Part shown: positions 42,953 to 52,391 of the stretch, in pieces | Numbering within the stretch: the stretch's first letter is position 1 | Layout of the letters: each line of letters begins with the position of its first letter | From: Thermodesulfovibrionia bacterium | GTDB lineage: Bacteria; Nitrospirota; Thermodesulfovibrionia; UBA6902 | Direction of reading: 5' to 3' | Assembly (NCBI GenBank): GCA_020053105.1 | Contig: JAGVNU010000091.1 | Span: forward strand, 1-52,600 | Length of the DNA stretch: 52,600 bases | Made by a program: the position numbers and the translations under genes | Notes under the pieces: model-generated | The model's input: only the letters and a program-made list of their open reading frames with translations | Database searches by the model: none | What the model was told of the DNA's origin: nothing

Positions 42953-45900
42953 TCAATTTTTCGTGCAGGGCGGGGGCACCCCGCCCCTACTCCTATAAAT
43001 ATAATAAAGCACCGGCACCAGCGTCCTGGAAAGCAGTGTCGATGCGACCTCTCCGGCCATAAGCGCGATGGCCATACCCTGAAATATCGGGTCAAAGAGG
43101 ATGACCGATGACCCTACAACCACTGCGGCAGCCGTAAGAAGCATGGGCCTGAACCTGATAATACCCGCCTGCACAACCGCCTCCTTAAGCGGCATGCCTT
43201 CCCCGATTTTAAGCTCTATAAAATCAACGAGGATGATCGAATTCCTTATGACTATGCCGGCCCCTGCAATGAAACCGATCATGGATGTGGCCGTGAAAAA
43301 TGCGCCCATAGCCGCATGCGCCGGCAGGATGCCGATAAGGGAAAGGGGTATGGGCGCCATAATCACGATAGGCGTAATGAATGACCTGAACCACCCTACA
43401 ACCATCACATAAATAATTACCATTACCGCTGCAAAGGCAAGTCCAAGGTCCCTGAAGACCTCAAGCGTGATGTGCCATTCACCGTCCCATTTCATGGAGT
43501 ACCTGTCCTCAAGCAGCGGCTGGTCCATATCGTGTTGTTTCAGCTCGTATCCTTCGGGAAGTTTCAGGCCCTTTATTTTCTCCTTCATCTTCATGATCGC
43601 ATACACCGGGCTCTCTTGCTTCCCCGCAACTTCACCTGTTACATAGACGACCCTTTTGAGGTTCTTTCTGTATATGGTCTTATCAAGGACGCCTTTTTGA
43701 ATTGTTACAAGCTCGGACAGCGCCACAGGTTTTCCGGCAGATGACAGGAGAAGCACATTCTTCAGGTCATCAATGCCTGTCCTTTCAGACAAAGGCGCCC
43801 TTAAATATATTTCTACGGGCTCCTTTGAATCCTCGACATGGACCAACCCTGCCGACATTCCGCCGAGGGTCATACTCAGTGTTCTGGAAATGTCGCCTGT
43901 AGTAATTCCATGATGCGCGGCCTTTTCCTTGTCGACTGCGAATGTTATTTTCTTCTGATCATCCTCAACGTACCAGTCAGTATCCACGACCCCTTCGGTT
44001 TCATTAAATATTTTTTTGATCTCTCCTGCGATCTCAACCTGCCTGTTAATATCAGGACCGTACACTTCCGCTACCAGCGTGCTCAGCACTGGAGGACCAG
44101 GCGGCACCTCTACTACTTTGATATTGGCATTATGCCTGCTGCCTATCTTATGAATTTCCGGCCTGATCCTTTTGGCAATATCATGACTCTGCGCCTTCCT
44201 TCTGTCCCTTGGAGCGAAATTGACCTGGATGTCCGCGGAATTGCTCCCTGCCCTCAGGTAATAATGTCGAACAAGACCGTTAAAATTAAACGGCGCGGCA
44301 GCGCCTGCGTAGATCTGATAATCCGTCACCTCAGGGACCGATTTAAGATACTCGCATACTTCCCTCGATACCATGGCCGTCTGTTCAAGGGTCGTGCCCT
44401 CTGGCATATCAACGATCACCTGAAGCTCACTCTTGTTGTCAAAAGGCAGCATCTTGACTGTGACCAGTTTAAACACCACGAGCAGGACAGCGGCGCCGAG
44501 AAGAAGGCCTACCAGCACAAAGGCGATTAGCCGTTTTACGCTGCTGTCGAGAAGCCCCCGCAGGTTCTTTTCGTACAGGCGGTTAAAATAACCGAACAGC
44601 CTGCTTTCCTCTCCTTCACCCTCCGTGTGTATCTTCGTCCCTTTCAAAACCTTGTAGCTCAGCCAGGGACTGATGATAAACGCTATCAAAAGGGATATCA
44701 GCATGGCAGCGGAAGCCCCGACCGGAATAGGTCGCATGTAGGGCCCCATCAATCCCGACACGAACGCCATCGGGAGCAGGGCGGCTATCACGGTGAATGT
44801 GGCAAGTATCGTGGGATTGCCTACCTCATCAACGGCGCGGACCGCTGTTTCCGGAGAAACGCCCTTAAGCCTGAAGTGTCTGTGTATGTTCTCGACAACG
44901 ACTATCGCGTCATCAACCAGAATACCAATTGAAAAGATGAGCGCAAACAGAGTCACCCTGTTGAGGGTATAACCGTACATATAATTGACTAGTATGGTAA
45001 GGGCAAGTGTCACGGGCACAGCCACACCCACAATGACAGACTCTCTCATCCCCAGCGCAAGCGCTATCAGAATTGTGACCGAGACTGCCGCTATCAGCAT
45101 ATGCTGAAGCAGTTCATCGGACTTATCTTTTGCCGTGTCTCCGTAATTTCTGGTTACCGTCACGTTTATTTCACGCGGGATGAGGACGCCTTTCAGCGCT
45201 TCGACTTTCTCCAAAGCCCGCTCTGATATATGGGTGGCGTTTGTCCCCTTCTTTTTCGCCAGGGCAATGGTGACCGCTTCATACATGCCGCTTTTGATTA
45301 TTCCGCCATTTGCAAGGGCGGACACAGAGGGGTCCCCTTCTTCCGCCGCAGGTCCGAATCCCGTCAACACATAATTTGCAGGCTCTTCAGGGCCGTCAAT
45401 AATTTCCGCTACATTCTTAAGATATACAGGTCTTCCGCTGTGTACACCAGCAACAATATTGCCGACGTCTTCGGCATCCTTCAGGAACATGCCGGTCTCC
45501 ACAATGAATTCTTCATTCCCATGGGAGAATGTTCCGGAAGACAGGGAGAAATTGGTCCCACGAACTGCCTGTAATATCTGGAGGGGGGACATACTGTACG
45601 CCTTGAGTCTCGACGTGTCCAGCACAACCCTGAGCTGCCGCTTCTGGCCGCCAATCACTGAGACCTCTGATACTTCGGCGTCCTTTTTCAGTTCATCAGC
45701 TGTCTCTTCCGCGACCTGCCTCATCTGATAACCACTATACCTCTCACTCCAAAGCGTCAGTGTCAGGATGGGGACATCATCAATGGACTTAGGCTTTACA
45801 AGGGGCTCCGACACCCCCGGAGGTATCCTGTCATAATTCGACATCAGTTTATTGTAGAGTTTGACTAGGCTGTCCTCCATGTTTTCGCCGACATGAAACC

Positions 45901-46198
45901 TCACAATCGACAGGGCCATACCGGGCTTTGCTATCGAGTAGAGATACTCCACGCCCTTTATCTCCCAGAGGAGCTTTTCCATCGGCTTTACAACGCGTTC
46001 ATCCACCTCTTCAGCGGTCGCGCCGGGATAGCTGACGAACACATCTACCATGGGGACAATGATCTGGGGCTCCTCTTCACGCGGTGTTATGACAACCGCA
46101 AATACCCCGAGCAGTAAGGCAGTTATAATGATCAAAGGGGTAAGCTTTGACATCAGGAATGCCTTTGCTATCCCGCCGGCAATACCTAGACGCTCCAT
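42953..46198 (-). CDS. RND efflux permease (HAE-1/AcrB-CusA type)
   Basis: About 1081 residues from MERLGIAGG, chosen for the AGGGGGG SD; a start nine codons earlier has none. Twelve transmembrane helices and two large periplasmic loops are recognisable. The relay Asp pair lies in [18 protein letters not shown] and the porter motif [15 protein letters not shown]. It is a proton-driven pump with a MFP and TolC partner immediately upstream on the same strand. The last residues [10 protein letters not shown] are encoded by a GTAGGGGC element. Confidence 0.92.
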   Translation of the reverse strand: MERLGIAGGIAKAFLMSKLTPLIIITALLLGVFAVVITPREEEPQIIVPMVDVFVSYPGATAEEVDERVVKPMEKLLWEIKGVEYLYSIAKPGMALSIVRFHVGENMEDSLVKLYNKLMSNYDRIPPGVSEPLVKPKSIDDVPILTLTLWSERYSGYQMRQVAEETADELKKDAEVSEVSVIGGQKRQLRVVLDTSRLKAYSMSPLQILQAVRGTNFSLSSGTFSHGNEEFIVETGMFLKDAEDVGNIVAGVHSGRPVYLKNVAEIIDGPEEPANYVLTGFGPAAEEGDPSVSALANGGIIKSGMYEAVTIALAKKKGTNATHISERALEKVEALKGVLIPREINVTVTRNYGDTAKDKSDELLQHMLIAAVSVTILIALALGMRESVIVGVAVPVTLALTILVNYMYGYTLNRVTLFALIFSIGILVDDAIVVVENIHRHFRLKGVSPETAVRAVDEVGNPTILATFTVIAALLPMAFVSGLMGPYMRPIPVGASAAMLISLLIAFIISPWLSYKVLKGTKIHTEGEGEESRLFGYFNRLYEKNLRGLLDSSVKRLIAFVLVGLLLGAAVLLVVFKLVTVKMLPFDNKSELQVIVDMPEGTTLEQTAMVSREVCEYLKSVPEVTDYQIYAGAAAPFNFNGLVRHYYLRAGSNSADIQVNFAPRDRRKAQSHDIAKRIRPEIHKIGSRHNANIKVVEVPPGPPVLSTLVAEVYGPDINRQVEIAGEIKKIFNETEGVVDTDWYVEDDQKKITFAVDKEKAAHHGITTGDISRTLSMTLGGMSAGLVHVEDSKEPVEIYLRAPLSERTGIDDLKNVLLLSSAGKPVALSELVTIQKGVLDKTIYRKNLKRVVYVTGEVAGKQESPVYAIMKMKEKIKGLKLPEGYELKQHDMDQPLLEDRYSMKWDGEWHITLEVFRDLGLAFAAVMVIIYVMVVGWFRSFITPIVIMAPIPLSLIGILPAHAAMGAFFTATSMIGFIAGAGIVIRNSIILVDFIELKIGEGMPLKEAVVQAGIIRFRPMLLTAAAVVVGSSVILFDPIFQGMAIALMAGEVASTLLSRTLVPVLYYIYRSRGGVPPPCTKN
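42965..42990. repeat. GTAGGGGC palindrome inside the RND pump 3' end
   Basis: Minus strand GTAGGGGCGGGGTGCCCCCG and more, an imperfect 26-bp palindrome. It codes for the final residues of the pump before its TGA at 42953, so the element has been recruited into the coding sequence. Eighteen bp from the copy at 42919. Confidence 0.7.
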
Positions 46199-46240
46199 TT
46201 TTTCAGCCCCCCTGATCTTGTCCATGATTGATTGAATTGA

Positions 46241-47365
46241 CTACCGCTGTTCCGCATCGGAAACCATCCCTCCGTCTATGGCCCTGTCCGCTCCGTTTTT
46301 GATTATTCTCTCGCCGCTGCTGAGTCCTGTTAATATCTCAACCTTGCCGTCATGCCGCTTCCCTGTCTTAACGAGCCTGAATGTGATAACACCCTGCTGA
46401 TTCACAGCATAGACCCCTTTCAGCTCGCCCCTTGTTATGATCGAGCCTTCAGGCACGGACAATACTGTCTTTTTACCAAGAGGGAATTTCACCTTTGCAT
46501 AAAAACCGCCCTGCAGGGGCTGCGAAGTATCGTTCAAAGCTATCTTCACCATAAAAGTCCTTGTGAGAGGATCGACCTGACGTACTATCTCCGTGACCCG
46601 GCCTTCTGTCTCCATATTTATCGCGTCAATTAAAATGCCGACGGTTGTGCCTGTCTGTATTGAAGGAAGTAATGTCTCGTCAACTGGCGCCTCCACTCTG
46701 TACGATCGCGATTCAACAAGAATAAGCGGCCCCCCCGGCACGGCCATATTCCCGGTTTCAATCATCTTCTCGGCAACGGTCCCGTCAAGCGGTGATGTGA
46801 TAACTGAATAGCTCTTGAATGCCTCTGCCTCGTAAAGTCCGGCCTCTGCCCTGTTCAGCGCCTTCTTCGTCCTTTCATATTCGAGGACCGCGACATCTCT
46901 CTTTGACTTCATCTCATCAAACTCCTGTTCAGAGATGGCCTTTGCGTCAAACAGATTACTGTAGCGCTCAAAGGTTTTTTCCATAAGATTTTTATTTTCA
47001 CCTGCCATATCGAGTCCCCGCTTTGCCTCTTCAAGAGATTCCTGTCCAGCCTGGACCCTGGCATTCATATCAGGGGCATTTATGATGAGAAGGACATCGC
47101 CTTTCCTGACCGTGTCCCCCGGTTTTATTTTTATCTCTCTGACCTCACCCATTATCTTTGCAGATACCAGCGCAGTATTGACCGACTTCAGCGTCCCGGA
47201 AGTTTCGTAAAAGTCTGTCACCTCCGATGATACTGCCTCTTCAATAACCACTCCGCTTACCTGCGGTCTTTTGACTTCGCTTTCCCCCGGTTGAATCTTC
47301 TCCCCGCAGCCTGCAATAGTGAACATCATGAGTATAGTCAAGCCGGCAATTATCGTCCTTCTCAT
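46241..47365 (-). CDS. Efflux RND periplasmic adaptor (membrane fusion lipoprotein)
   Basis: 374 residues. Lipobox TIAGC (Cys20) after the signal MRRTIIAGLTILMMF. Biotinyl-lipoyl-like halves and an alpha-hairpin (VRKGDVLLIINAPDMNARVQAGQESLEEAKRG, EQEFDEMKSKRDVAVLEYERTKKALNRAEAG), then beta-barrel (EAPVDETLLPSIQTGTTVGI) and membrane-proximal domain. SD GAGGAG. It links the inner-membrane pump to the TolC-like channel; the stop of tolC-like gene lies 48 bp upstream. Confidence 0.9.
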   Translation of the reverse strand: MRRTIIAGLTILMMFTIAGCGEKIQPGESEVKRPQVSGVVIEEAVSSEVTDFYETSGTLKSVNTALVSAKIMGEVREIKIKPGDTVRKGDVLLIINAPDMNARVQAGQESLEEAKRGLDMAGENKNLMEKTFERYSNLFDAKAISEQEFDEMKSKRDVAVLEYERTKKALNRAEAGLYEAEAFKSYSVITSPLDGTVAEKMIETGNMAVPGGPLILVESRSYRVEAPVDETLLPSIQTGTTVGILIDAINMETEGRVTEIVRQVDPLTRTFMVKIALNDTSQPLQGGFYAKVKFPLGKKTVLSVPEGSIITRGELKGVYAVNQQGVITFRLVKTGKRHDGKVEILTGLSSGERIIKNGADRAIDGGMVSDAEQR

Positions 47366-47413
47366 AAAAATCTCCTCACAAGACAGAATAGGAATTGCAA
47401 ATTTGCAATTTAT

Positions 47414-48766
47414 CTATTGATGCACATCATCAAATTGATAATTTTGATTTATCGTTTTCAAGAGTATTCCGCTCTGATAATACAGGTCCGCAAGCGCATT
47501 CAGATATTCATTCTCTGCTTCCAGCAATCCGGCCCTTGCCCCATCCGCCGCTGCCTGCGTATCAAGCAGATCGACCATAGGCGCGAGAGAATTTTCGTAA
47601 CGTATGCTTACTAATCTGAGGGCCTCTTCCGACTCTATCAAAACAGCCTCTGAGAGCGACTGGTTCTGTTTTTTTTCCCTTACTCTGATATATGCTTCAT
47701 TGATCCTGAATTGTATCTCTTTCTCAAACCCTGTCAGGGCCTCTTCCATTTCACGGGACCTGGCCTGCGCCTTTTTGATCTTGTGGTGCGCTGAGGCATC
47801 GATAAGGTTCCATCTGATAAACCCGGCCACTATGTAACTCTCCCCTTCAGGTGATAAAGGACTGTTATGATCATTCAAAAAGTAACTGCCGCCGACTCCA
47901 GCTTCCGGGAGAAGAGCGGACCTTTCCATCTTTACGGACTGCCGGGAATTATCGTATCTCAGTTTCAGCGCCTTCAGGTCCTCTCTCTGCATTGAGGCGT
48001 CAAGATATACACCAAGATCAATTAAAGGAAGCACGGGTTTGTCCTCTGCGACGTCAACAGCGCCTGTGCGTCCGATCAAAAGACCGAGCGTTCTTCCGGC
48101 CACTTCCAGATTGCTCTCTGCCCTGATAAGCATTGCCTCAGCCCTTTTTAATGCCACTCCCGCCCTCAGGACATCGGACTGGAGCCCCATGCCGGCATCG
48201 TATCTCAACGCGGCCAGCCTTTTGTGCTCCTGCGCGTCTTCAGTCCCTTTTTGAGCTGACTTCATATATTTCTTTGATACCAGGATTGCATGAAATGTCT
48301 TTACAACATTGAGTACTACCTCTTCTTTTTTTCTCTGATACTCTGCCTGCTTAGCTTCTAGCTCCTTCCCTGCCATGTTTATCCCTGCATAAACACCCGG
48401 TACAAACAGGGTCTGCTCAAAACTGAATGAGGTCTGGAAGTCTGATATGTCAGCCGGGTCGTTAAGCGATTCAATCAGAAAGTCTTCCTGGGCAAACCGC
48501 TCCTGATTCAGTTTGGACATAAAACTGTAGGTCGGATTGTCTGTCCTTTGATATCTTTCCTCGATCTTGAATTTCGGATATAAGTGGCCCTTCGCAGTCT
48601 TCAGGTCTTCCTTTTGCGCCTGTAATGTCCAGCTATACGACTTCAAAGCAGGGTTGTCTTCCAGCGCTGCATGAATGGCCTGCTGCAGTGTAAGTTTTTC
48701 CGCGCCTGCATTGTTACTAAAGATAAATAATAAGACAGGGATTAACAACGTTGCCGTCAATTTCAT
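47414..48766 (-). CDS. TolC-family outer-membrane efflux channel
   Basis: 450 residues from MKLTATLLIPV, set by SD GAGG eight nt upstream; the longer frame lacks a signal. N-terminal signal peptide, then the OEP repeats (LTLQQAIHAALEDNPALKSY, FSFEQTLFVPGVYAGINMAGKELEAKQAEY, RKEEVVLNVVKTFHAILVSKKY). The second half shows the same periodic helices (RINEAYIRVREKKQNQSLSEA and VDLLDTQAAADGARAGLLEAENEYLNAL). It forms the outer-membrane exit duct of the RND system. First structural gene of the operon after arsR. Confidence 0.9.
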   Translation of the reverse strand: MKLTATLLIPVLLFIFSNNAGAEKLTLQQAIHAALEDNPALKSYSWTLQAQKEDLKTAKGHLYPKFKIEERYQRTDNPTYSFMSKLNQERFAQEDFLIESLNDPADISDFQTSFSFEQTLFVPGVYAGINMAGKELEAKQAEYQRKKEEVVLNVVKTFHAILVSKKYMKSAQKGTEDAQEHKRLAALRYDAGMGLQSDVLRAGVALKRAEAMLIRAESNLEVAGRTLGLLIGRTGAVDVAEDKPVLPLIDLGVYLDASMQREDLKALKLRYDNSRQSVKMERSALLPEAGVGGSYFLNDHNSPLSPEGESYIVAGFIRWNLIDASAHHKIKKAQARSREMEEALTGFEKEIQFRINEAYIRVREKKQNQSLSEAVLIESEEALRLVSIRYENSLAPMVDLLDTQAAADGARAGLLEAENEYLNALADLYYQSGILLKTINQNYQFDDVHQ

Positions 48767-48793
48767 ACTGTGCCTCATTTTATGTTCATTTGA

Positions 48794-48815
48794 TGATATA
48801 TGAATGTATATATCA
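48794..48815. promoter_or_regulatory. Operator-like palindrome before the TolC-type gene
   Basis: TGATATAT-N6-ATATATCA, perfect 8-bp arms, resembling the arsR operator at 49308. A TTGGGC-17-TATATA promoter on the minus strand overlaps it, so bound repressor would block transcription of the efflux operon. Confidence 0.55.
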
Positions 48816-48908
48816 CATAATTTCATAACGCCCAAACATTTATGAATTACTTTAATTCAGGATTATTCATTTTTTACGTCAAAGCCGGTACAGCAGTCAG
48901 GACAACTT

Positions 48909-49304
48909 TCACTTTGTTTTTTTACGTCTGTTCATAAATGCCGTCAACGTCTTCATGTCGCATTTGCCCATCTTTTCCTGAAACTCAGAACATTCTTTCA
49001 ATGTCTCAAGATCGTCGTTGTATCTCGTGTCTGCTTTGAGATGAGCGCTTAAAAAATCAAGCATGGTCTTTCTGTCCTTCGGAAGGTCCTTTCTTATACT
49101 GTAAAAGCGGAGCTTGCCGTCCCGCCGTTCCTGCAGGAAACCTCCTCTGTAAAGCAGAGACAGGTTTCTTGATATATGGGGCTGGGAGGCGCGAGTTATC
49201 CCCATGAGCTGGCAGACGCTTAATTCCTTTTTTATCAGGAGCATTAATATCCTTATCCTCTGCTCATCCGTCAGTAATTTAAATATCTCAATTGCCGTTT
49301 TCAT
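48909..49304 (-). CDS. ArsR/SmtB-family repressor
   Basis: 131 residues from MKTAIEIFKLLTDEQRIRIL; an upstream TTG in the same frame lies in the -35 box. A winged HTH (RIRILMLLIKKELSVCQLMGITRASQPHISRNLSLLYRGGFLQERRDGKLRFYSI) has one Cys in the ELSVCQL segment where ArsR usually has CVC, and a C-terminal Cys pair in ECSEFQEKMGKCD. It probably derepresses the RND efflux operon downstream when a metal or other ligand binds. An operator overlaps its promoter. Confidence 0.88.
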   Translation of the reverse strand: MKTAIEIFKLLTDEQRIRILMLLIKKELSVCQLMGITRASQPHISRNLSLLYRGGFLQERRDGKLRFYSIRKDLPKDRKTMLDFLSAHLKADTRYNDDLETLKECSEFQEKMGKCDMKTLTAFMNRRKKTK

Positions 49305-49307
49305 ATA

Positions 49308-49340
49308 ATCATATTTACATATGTTTATATGATTTGTCAA
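49308..49340 (-). promoter_or_regulatory. arsR promoter with overlapping palindromic operator; predicted leaderless
   Basis: Minus strand TTGACA (49340-49335), 17-nt spacer, TAAATA (49317-49312). The start would fall on the A of the ATG at 49304, with no SD, so the mRNA would be leaderless. The operator (49308-49333) is a 26-bp palindrome, ATCATAT at each end around ACATATGT, 22 of 26 positions symmetric, and covers the spacer and -10. Confidence 0.6.
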
Positions 49341-49493
49341 GAAATAATTTCAGGTCGGCATTTAACGTCATGAATATGCTCCTTCCGAAACAGGAGATAA
49401 TGGTTGTTACTCCGGGGAAGTATTGGTTCTAATGCAGATGCTTATTGAATAAAGTCAGGACAGAGCTGTTTTCCAGACCAAAAAAAGTGGGAC

Positions 49494-50885
49494 TTACTCA
49501 TCAGTGCTTTTATGTCCATATGCTGAAAGTTCGGCCTTCAATTTCCTTATCTCATTCTTCAGCTCCTTCATCTTCAGCTCCCTGCCGACCGCCATGTCAT
49601 AGAACTTTTCCAGTTCCTCAATCTGTTCTTTCAGTTCCGTCTCTGATTCAACAAGTTTCCCCTGCATGTTTTTCAGCTCCGTGATGTCAGAGGCTATTAT
49701 TACAGAATGAATGAACTCTCCCTTTTTGTCCTTCATCGGACGGTGGCTGACATAAAACCATCGTCCATTCCCTGTGTTGATTTCGACCCTGGTCATCGGC
49801 TCTCCCTTTAGGACTAGAGATTTACAATGATCAAGCTGGGCCGGGTCACATGGGGAAAAATACTCATAGCACTTCCGGTCAATCAGGCTGTCCATCGCTT
49901 TCCCGGCAAATGCGGCAAAACTCATATTGCATCTTACAATATTAAAATCTCTATCGATAAGTATTATGAGTTCCGTGACAGTATCAAAAGTCATTTCCCA
50001 TTCAAGCTTCCCTTTTATTACGTCGTCGAGGAGTTTATTATGTGCATCCTCTATCATTTTACGGTCAGTAATGTCCCTCACGACATGTATCAATCCAATA
50101 AGATTATTGTTGCTATCGAGCCTCGGCATTGCCCTCACCTCCAGGTACATGTCCAGATGAGGTTCATAAATTTCAAAGGTGGCGGGCTTTCCCGTCTTCA
50201 TACAATTGCAGCTGGGACATCCCTTCGGCGCGGTCCCTGTGCCATGGTAATATTTGTAACATTTGGTTATTTTTTCAATCTCCAGGTCAGGAAGCCTCAA
50301 TATTTTCTGGGCCGCCTTGTTGGATTTGACAATATTAAAATCCTGATCATGAATCGTGATCATATCAGTAATGGCATCAAACGTATCTTCCCAGTATTTT
50401 TTGGATTCCAGGAGAGATTCTTCAGCCATCTTCTGTTTGGTAATGTCCCTGACGACCTTTACACCTGCAATTATCTTCCCGGAAGAGTCCGTTAAAGGCG
50501 AGGATGTAAGTTCAAAATACATTACCCCCTGGTCCGTTGTTATTCTTCTTTCAGTCTTGTGGACCTTCCCGTCCTTAAAGGTCAATTCTACCGGACAGCC
50601 TTCACAGACAGTATCTTGTCCTTCATACACTTCGTAGCAGTACTCACCCAGATGATGGCCGTGCGTCTTGTTCTGGATCTCATTTTGATATATGATCTTA
50701 TAATCAGTGTCCTGAATTATAATGCCATCTCCTATTGCTGCGATAACCGCTTCTGCTTTTGCCTTCTCATCTTCTGCCTCTATAACAGACGCTCTGAGCT
50801 TCTCCTCTATGCTTCCGTATTCCTGTTTGATATCGCTGAGTTCGCTGGCCACTTCATCCAAGTCGACTTGTCTGTTATTGCTCAT
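49494..50885 (-). CDS. Triple-PAS protein with cysteine motifs, no output domain
   Basis: 463 residues: N-terminal coiled coil (~1-50), three PAS domains (~50-150, ~160-285, ~295-420) and a C-terminal coiled coil (~420-463). Each PAS begins with a Cys cluster: CYEVYEGQDTVCEGCP, CYKYYHGTGTAPKGCPSC and CYEYFSPCDPAQLDHC. No kinase, GGDEF or HTH follows. The Cys sets suggest a metal or Fe-S site for redox sensing, inferred only. SD GGAG. It may signal through coiled-coil partner interaction. Confidence 0.85.
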   Translation of the reverse strand: MSNNRQVDLDEVASELSDIKQEYGSIEEKLRASVIEAEDEKAKAEAVIAAIGDGIIIQDTDYKIIYQNEIQNKTHGHHLGEYCYEVYEGQDTVCEGCPVELTFKDGKVHKTERRITTDQGVMYFELTSSPLTDSSGKIIAGVKVVRDITKQKMAEESLLESKKYWEDTFDAITDMITIHDQDFNIVKSNKAAQKILRLPDLEIEKITKCYKYYHGTGTAPKGCPSCNCMKTGKPATFEIYEPHLDMYLEVRAMPRLDSNNNLIGLIHVVRDITDRKMIEDAHNKLLDDVIKGKLEWEMTFDTVTELIILIDRDFNIVRCNMSFAAFAGKAMDSLIDRKCYEYFSPCDPAQLDHCKSLVLKGEPMTRVEINTGNGRWFYVSHRPMKDKKGEFIHSVIIASDITELKNMQGKLVESETELKEQIEELEKFYDMAVGRELKMKELKNEIRKLKAELSAYGHKSTDE

Positions 50886-51105
50886 ATGTCCGCTCCATTT
50901 CTAATGGTTCCGCCCTATTCTACTATAGTGTAATACCCGAATCAAATAAGGGGTTACCTTATATTGTATCGGCTATGCCATTAACTTCCTTAAATATTGC
51001 TATTGCAATAGGTCAACAAAAAATACACCTGATTATTGATGGAATTACTTCTGATCTTTATAAGCAATGCCTTTCAATTTGCTCTTCTCCGGCACTCCTC
51101 CCTTA

Positions 51106-51594
51106 TTATAGTTCGTAAAGGGTCTCATCCACTTTCGGTGCAGGTTGTCTGCCTTTTTTGCCTTTATCTTCAAAGGCTAAAGGTTCCTCACTGTTTAGCA
51201 AGGCTCCCATCTCCTGCTCTATCTTTTCAGGGTCTTCCCCCCGTTCAAGGCGGCTGAGGGCCTCTTCCATCCCTGCCCCCATTTTGAGCCCGGTCGCATC
51301 CGAAAGCTTTCTCATCAGGTTGGCGGCCTGCCGGGGATCGTCTTCGTTTATCCCTTCCGCCTCCCTTGCCAGCATGGCCATTGCCTTCTCCATCTTCGCC
51401 TCATCAACCGGCGGCATGTCAACTGCCGGGCCTTCCTCTTTCCTGCCTGAAATCGCAGCAAACAGAGACATCTTACGCTTTAACTGAACATCCCTGCAGT
51501 GCGGACATTCAGGGTTCTTTTCAGTGTTGATCCGTTTGGAAAGGAATTTATAGACCGTGTTGCATTTCTCGCAATAGAATTCATAGATCGGCAT
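51106..51594 (-). CDS. FmdB-type zinc ribbon protein
   Basis: 162 residues. The N-terminal FmdB domain MPIYEFYCEKCNTVYKFL ... NPECPHC has the CxxC-x..-CxxC zinc site. The remaining ~110 residues are acidic, helical and without a known domain (MLAREAEGINEDDPRQAANLMRKLSDATG, LSRLERGEDPEKIEQEMGALL). SD CAGGAGT. FmdB proteins are putative regulators; role here unknown. Next on the strand is hicB, 21 bp away. Confidence 0.88.
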   Translation of the reverse strand: MPIYEFYCEKCNTVYKFLSKRINTEKNPECPHCRDVQLKRKMSLFAAISGRKEEGPAVDMPPVDEAKMEKAMAMLAREAEGINEDDPRQAANLMRKLSDATGLKMGAGMEEALSRLERGEDPEKIEQEMGALLNSEEPLAFEDKGKKGRQPAPKVDETLYEL

Positions 51595-51615
51595 AACTCA
51601 CTCCTGTAAAATAAT

Positions 51616-51951
51616 TTAAACTGCGACCTTTTCCTCTAACGCCTTCTGTACAAGCTGATTCAGAGATACGCCCATCATAGTAGCCTTCTTTACGGCTTTC
51701 CTGTGAAGGTCTTCCGGTATCCTTACATTGAAACTGCCCCTAAAGGGACGTTCAGGTTCCTTGCCGGCTTCTTTGCACAGTTCAAGGTAATCGACTACCG
51801 CTTCGTGAAATGCCTTGATAAGTTCGGAAACGCTTTGTCCCTCGAACATTATCAGGTCACTGATTCCTTCAATTTTGCCGAAGAACACCTTATCCTCGGC
51901 GCTGAAATGTACGGACCCGATGAAGTTTTTGTAGGTTATTACGTCTTTCAT
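51616..51951 (-). CDS. hicB: HicB-family antitoxin
   Basis: 111 residues. The N-terminal RNase-H-like part (YKNFIGSVHFSAEDKVFFGKIEGISDLIMFEGQSVSELIKAFHEAVVDY) is followed by a C-terminal ribbon-helix-helix (GSFNVRIPEDLHRKAVKKATMMGVSLNQLVQKAL), the long HicB form. It normally neutralises the RNA-cleaving toxin HicA encoded just before it. Here the hicA frame is a 13-codon stump that ends ATGA over the hicB start. The antitoxin is thus an orphan, with its own DNA-binding domain intact. Confidence 0.9.
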   Translation of the reverse strand: MKDVITYKNFIGSVHFSAEDKVFFGKIEGISDLIMFEGQSVSELIKAFHEAVVDYLELCKEAGKEPERPFRGSFNVRIPEDLHRKAVKKATMMGVSLNQLVQKALEEKVAV

Positions 51952-51989
51952 TGACAGGAATCTTTTAACAGCTTTTCGGCTTTGCTCAT
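51948..51989 (-). pseudogene. hicA toxin remnant, leaderless
   Basis: ATG at 51989 starts MSKAEKLLKDSCQ, then stops overlapping the hicB ATG (ATGA). HicA proteins commonly begin MSKxEKLLKxI and are ~60-80 residues, so the frame keeps the toxin's first ~9 residues and only the last few, as after an internal deletion. Promoter TTGCAC (52024-52019)-17-TATCTT (52001-51996) puts the start at the ATG itself. No SD. Confidence 0.6.
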
Positions 51990-52124
51990 GAGATTAAGAT
52001 ATCATTGTGATAAGGTTTGTGCAACTGCTTTGTAGTCGCATTAATTATGGATTTAGCTGCTTTGTTAACTCGGTTTCAAGAGGCTTTTATAACAGTTGTC
52101 ATCGCAAGAGACGGATTCTCACCG

Positions 52125-52391
52125 TCACATGGCCAATTTCGCCTTTATCGCCTCGAAGTATTTCCCTCTCGGCATTACGGAAAGGCATTTCCCGCCGCTC
52201 CGCATCTCCCATAATGCGCCGAGTCTGCGCTTCTCTTCGTTATCCGGCAAGTCATAGTCTCTGCTATTCTTGTACTCCACTGCCAGAATACGGCTGTCTT
52301 CAAGTTTGCAGATGAAATCGGGATAGAAGCGATCCAAATCGACGAACCCGAGCGCAATATTATTTTTTCTCTTTATATTCCCTGAAGCCAT
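52125..52391 (-). pseudogene. C-terminal fragment of a restriction-type DEAD-box helicase
   Basis: 88-codon frame with an ATG inside the neighbouring frame. IALGFVDLDRFYPDFICKLE and RILAVEYKNSRDYDLP ... EEKRRLGALWEMRSGGKCLSVMP are typical of the C-terminus of large restriction or defence helicases with a YPDF-VEYK nuclease-like core. The helicase body is not in this frame. It overlaps the fragment at 52360 by 32 bp in a different frame. A remnant, not an intact gene. Confidence 0.55.
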
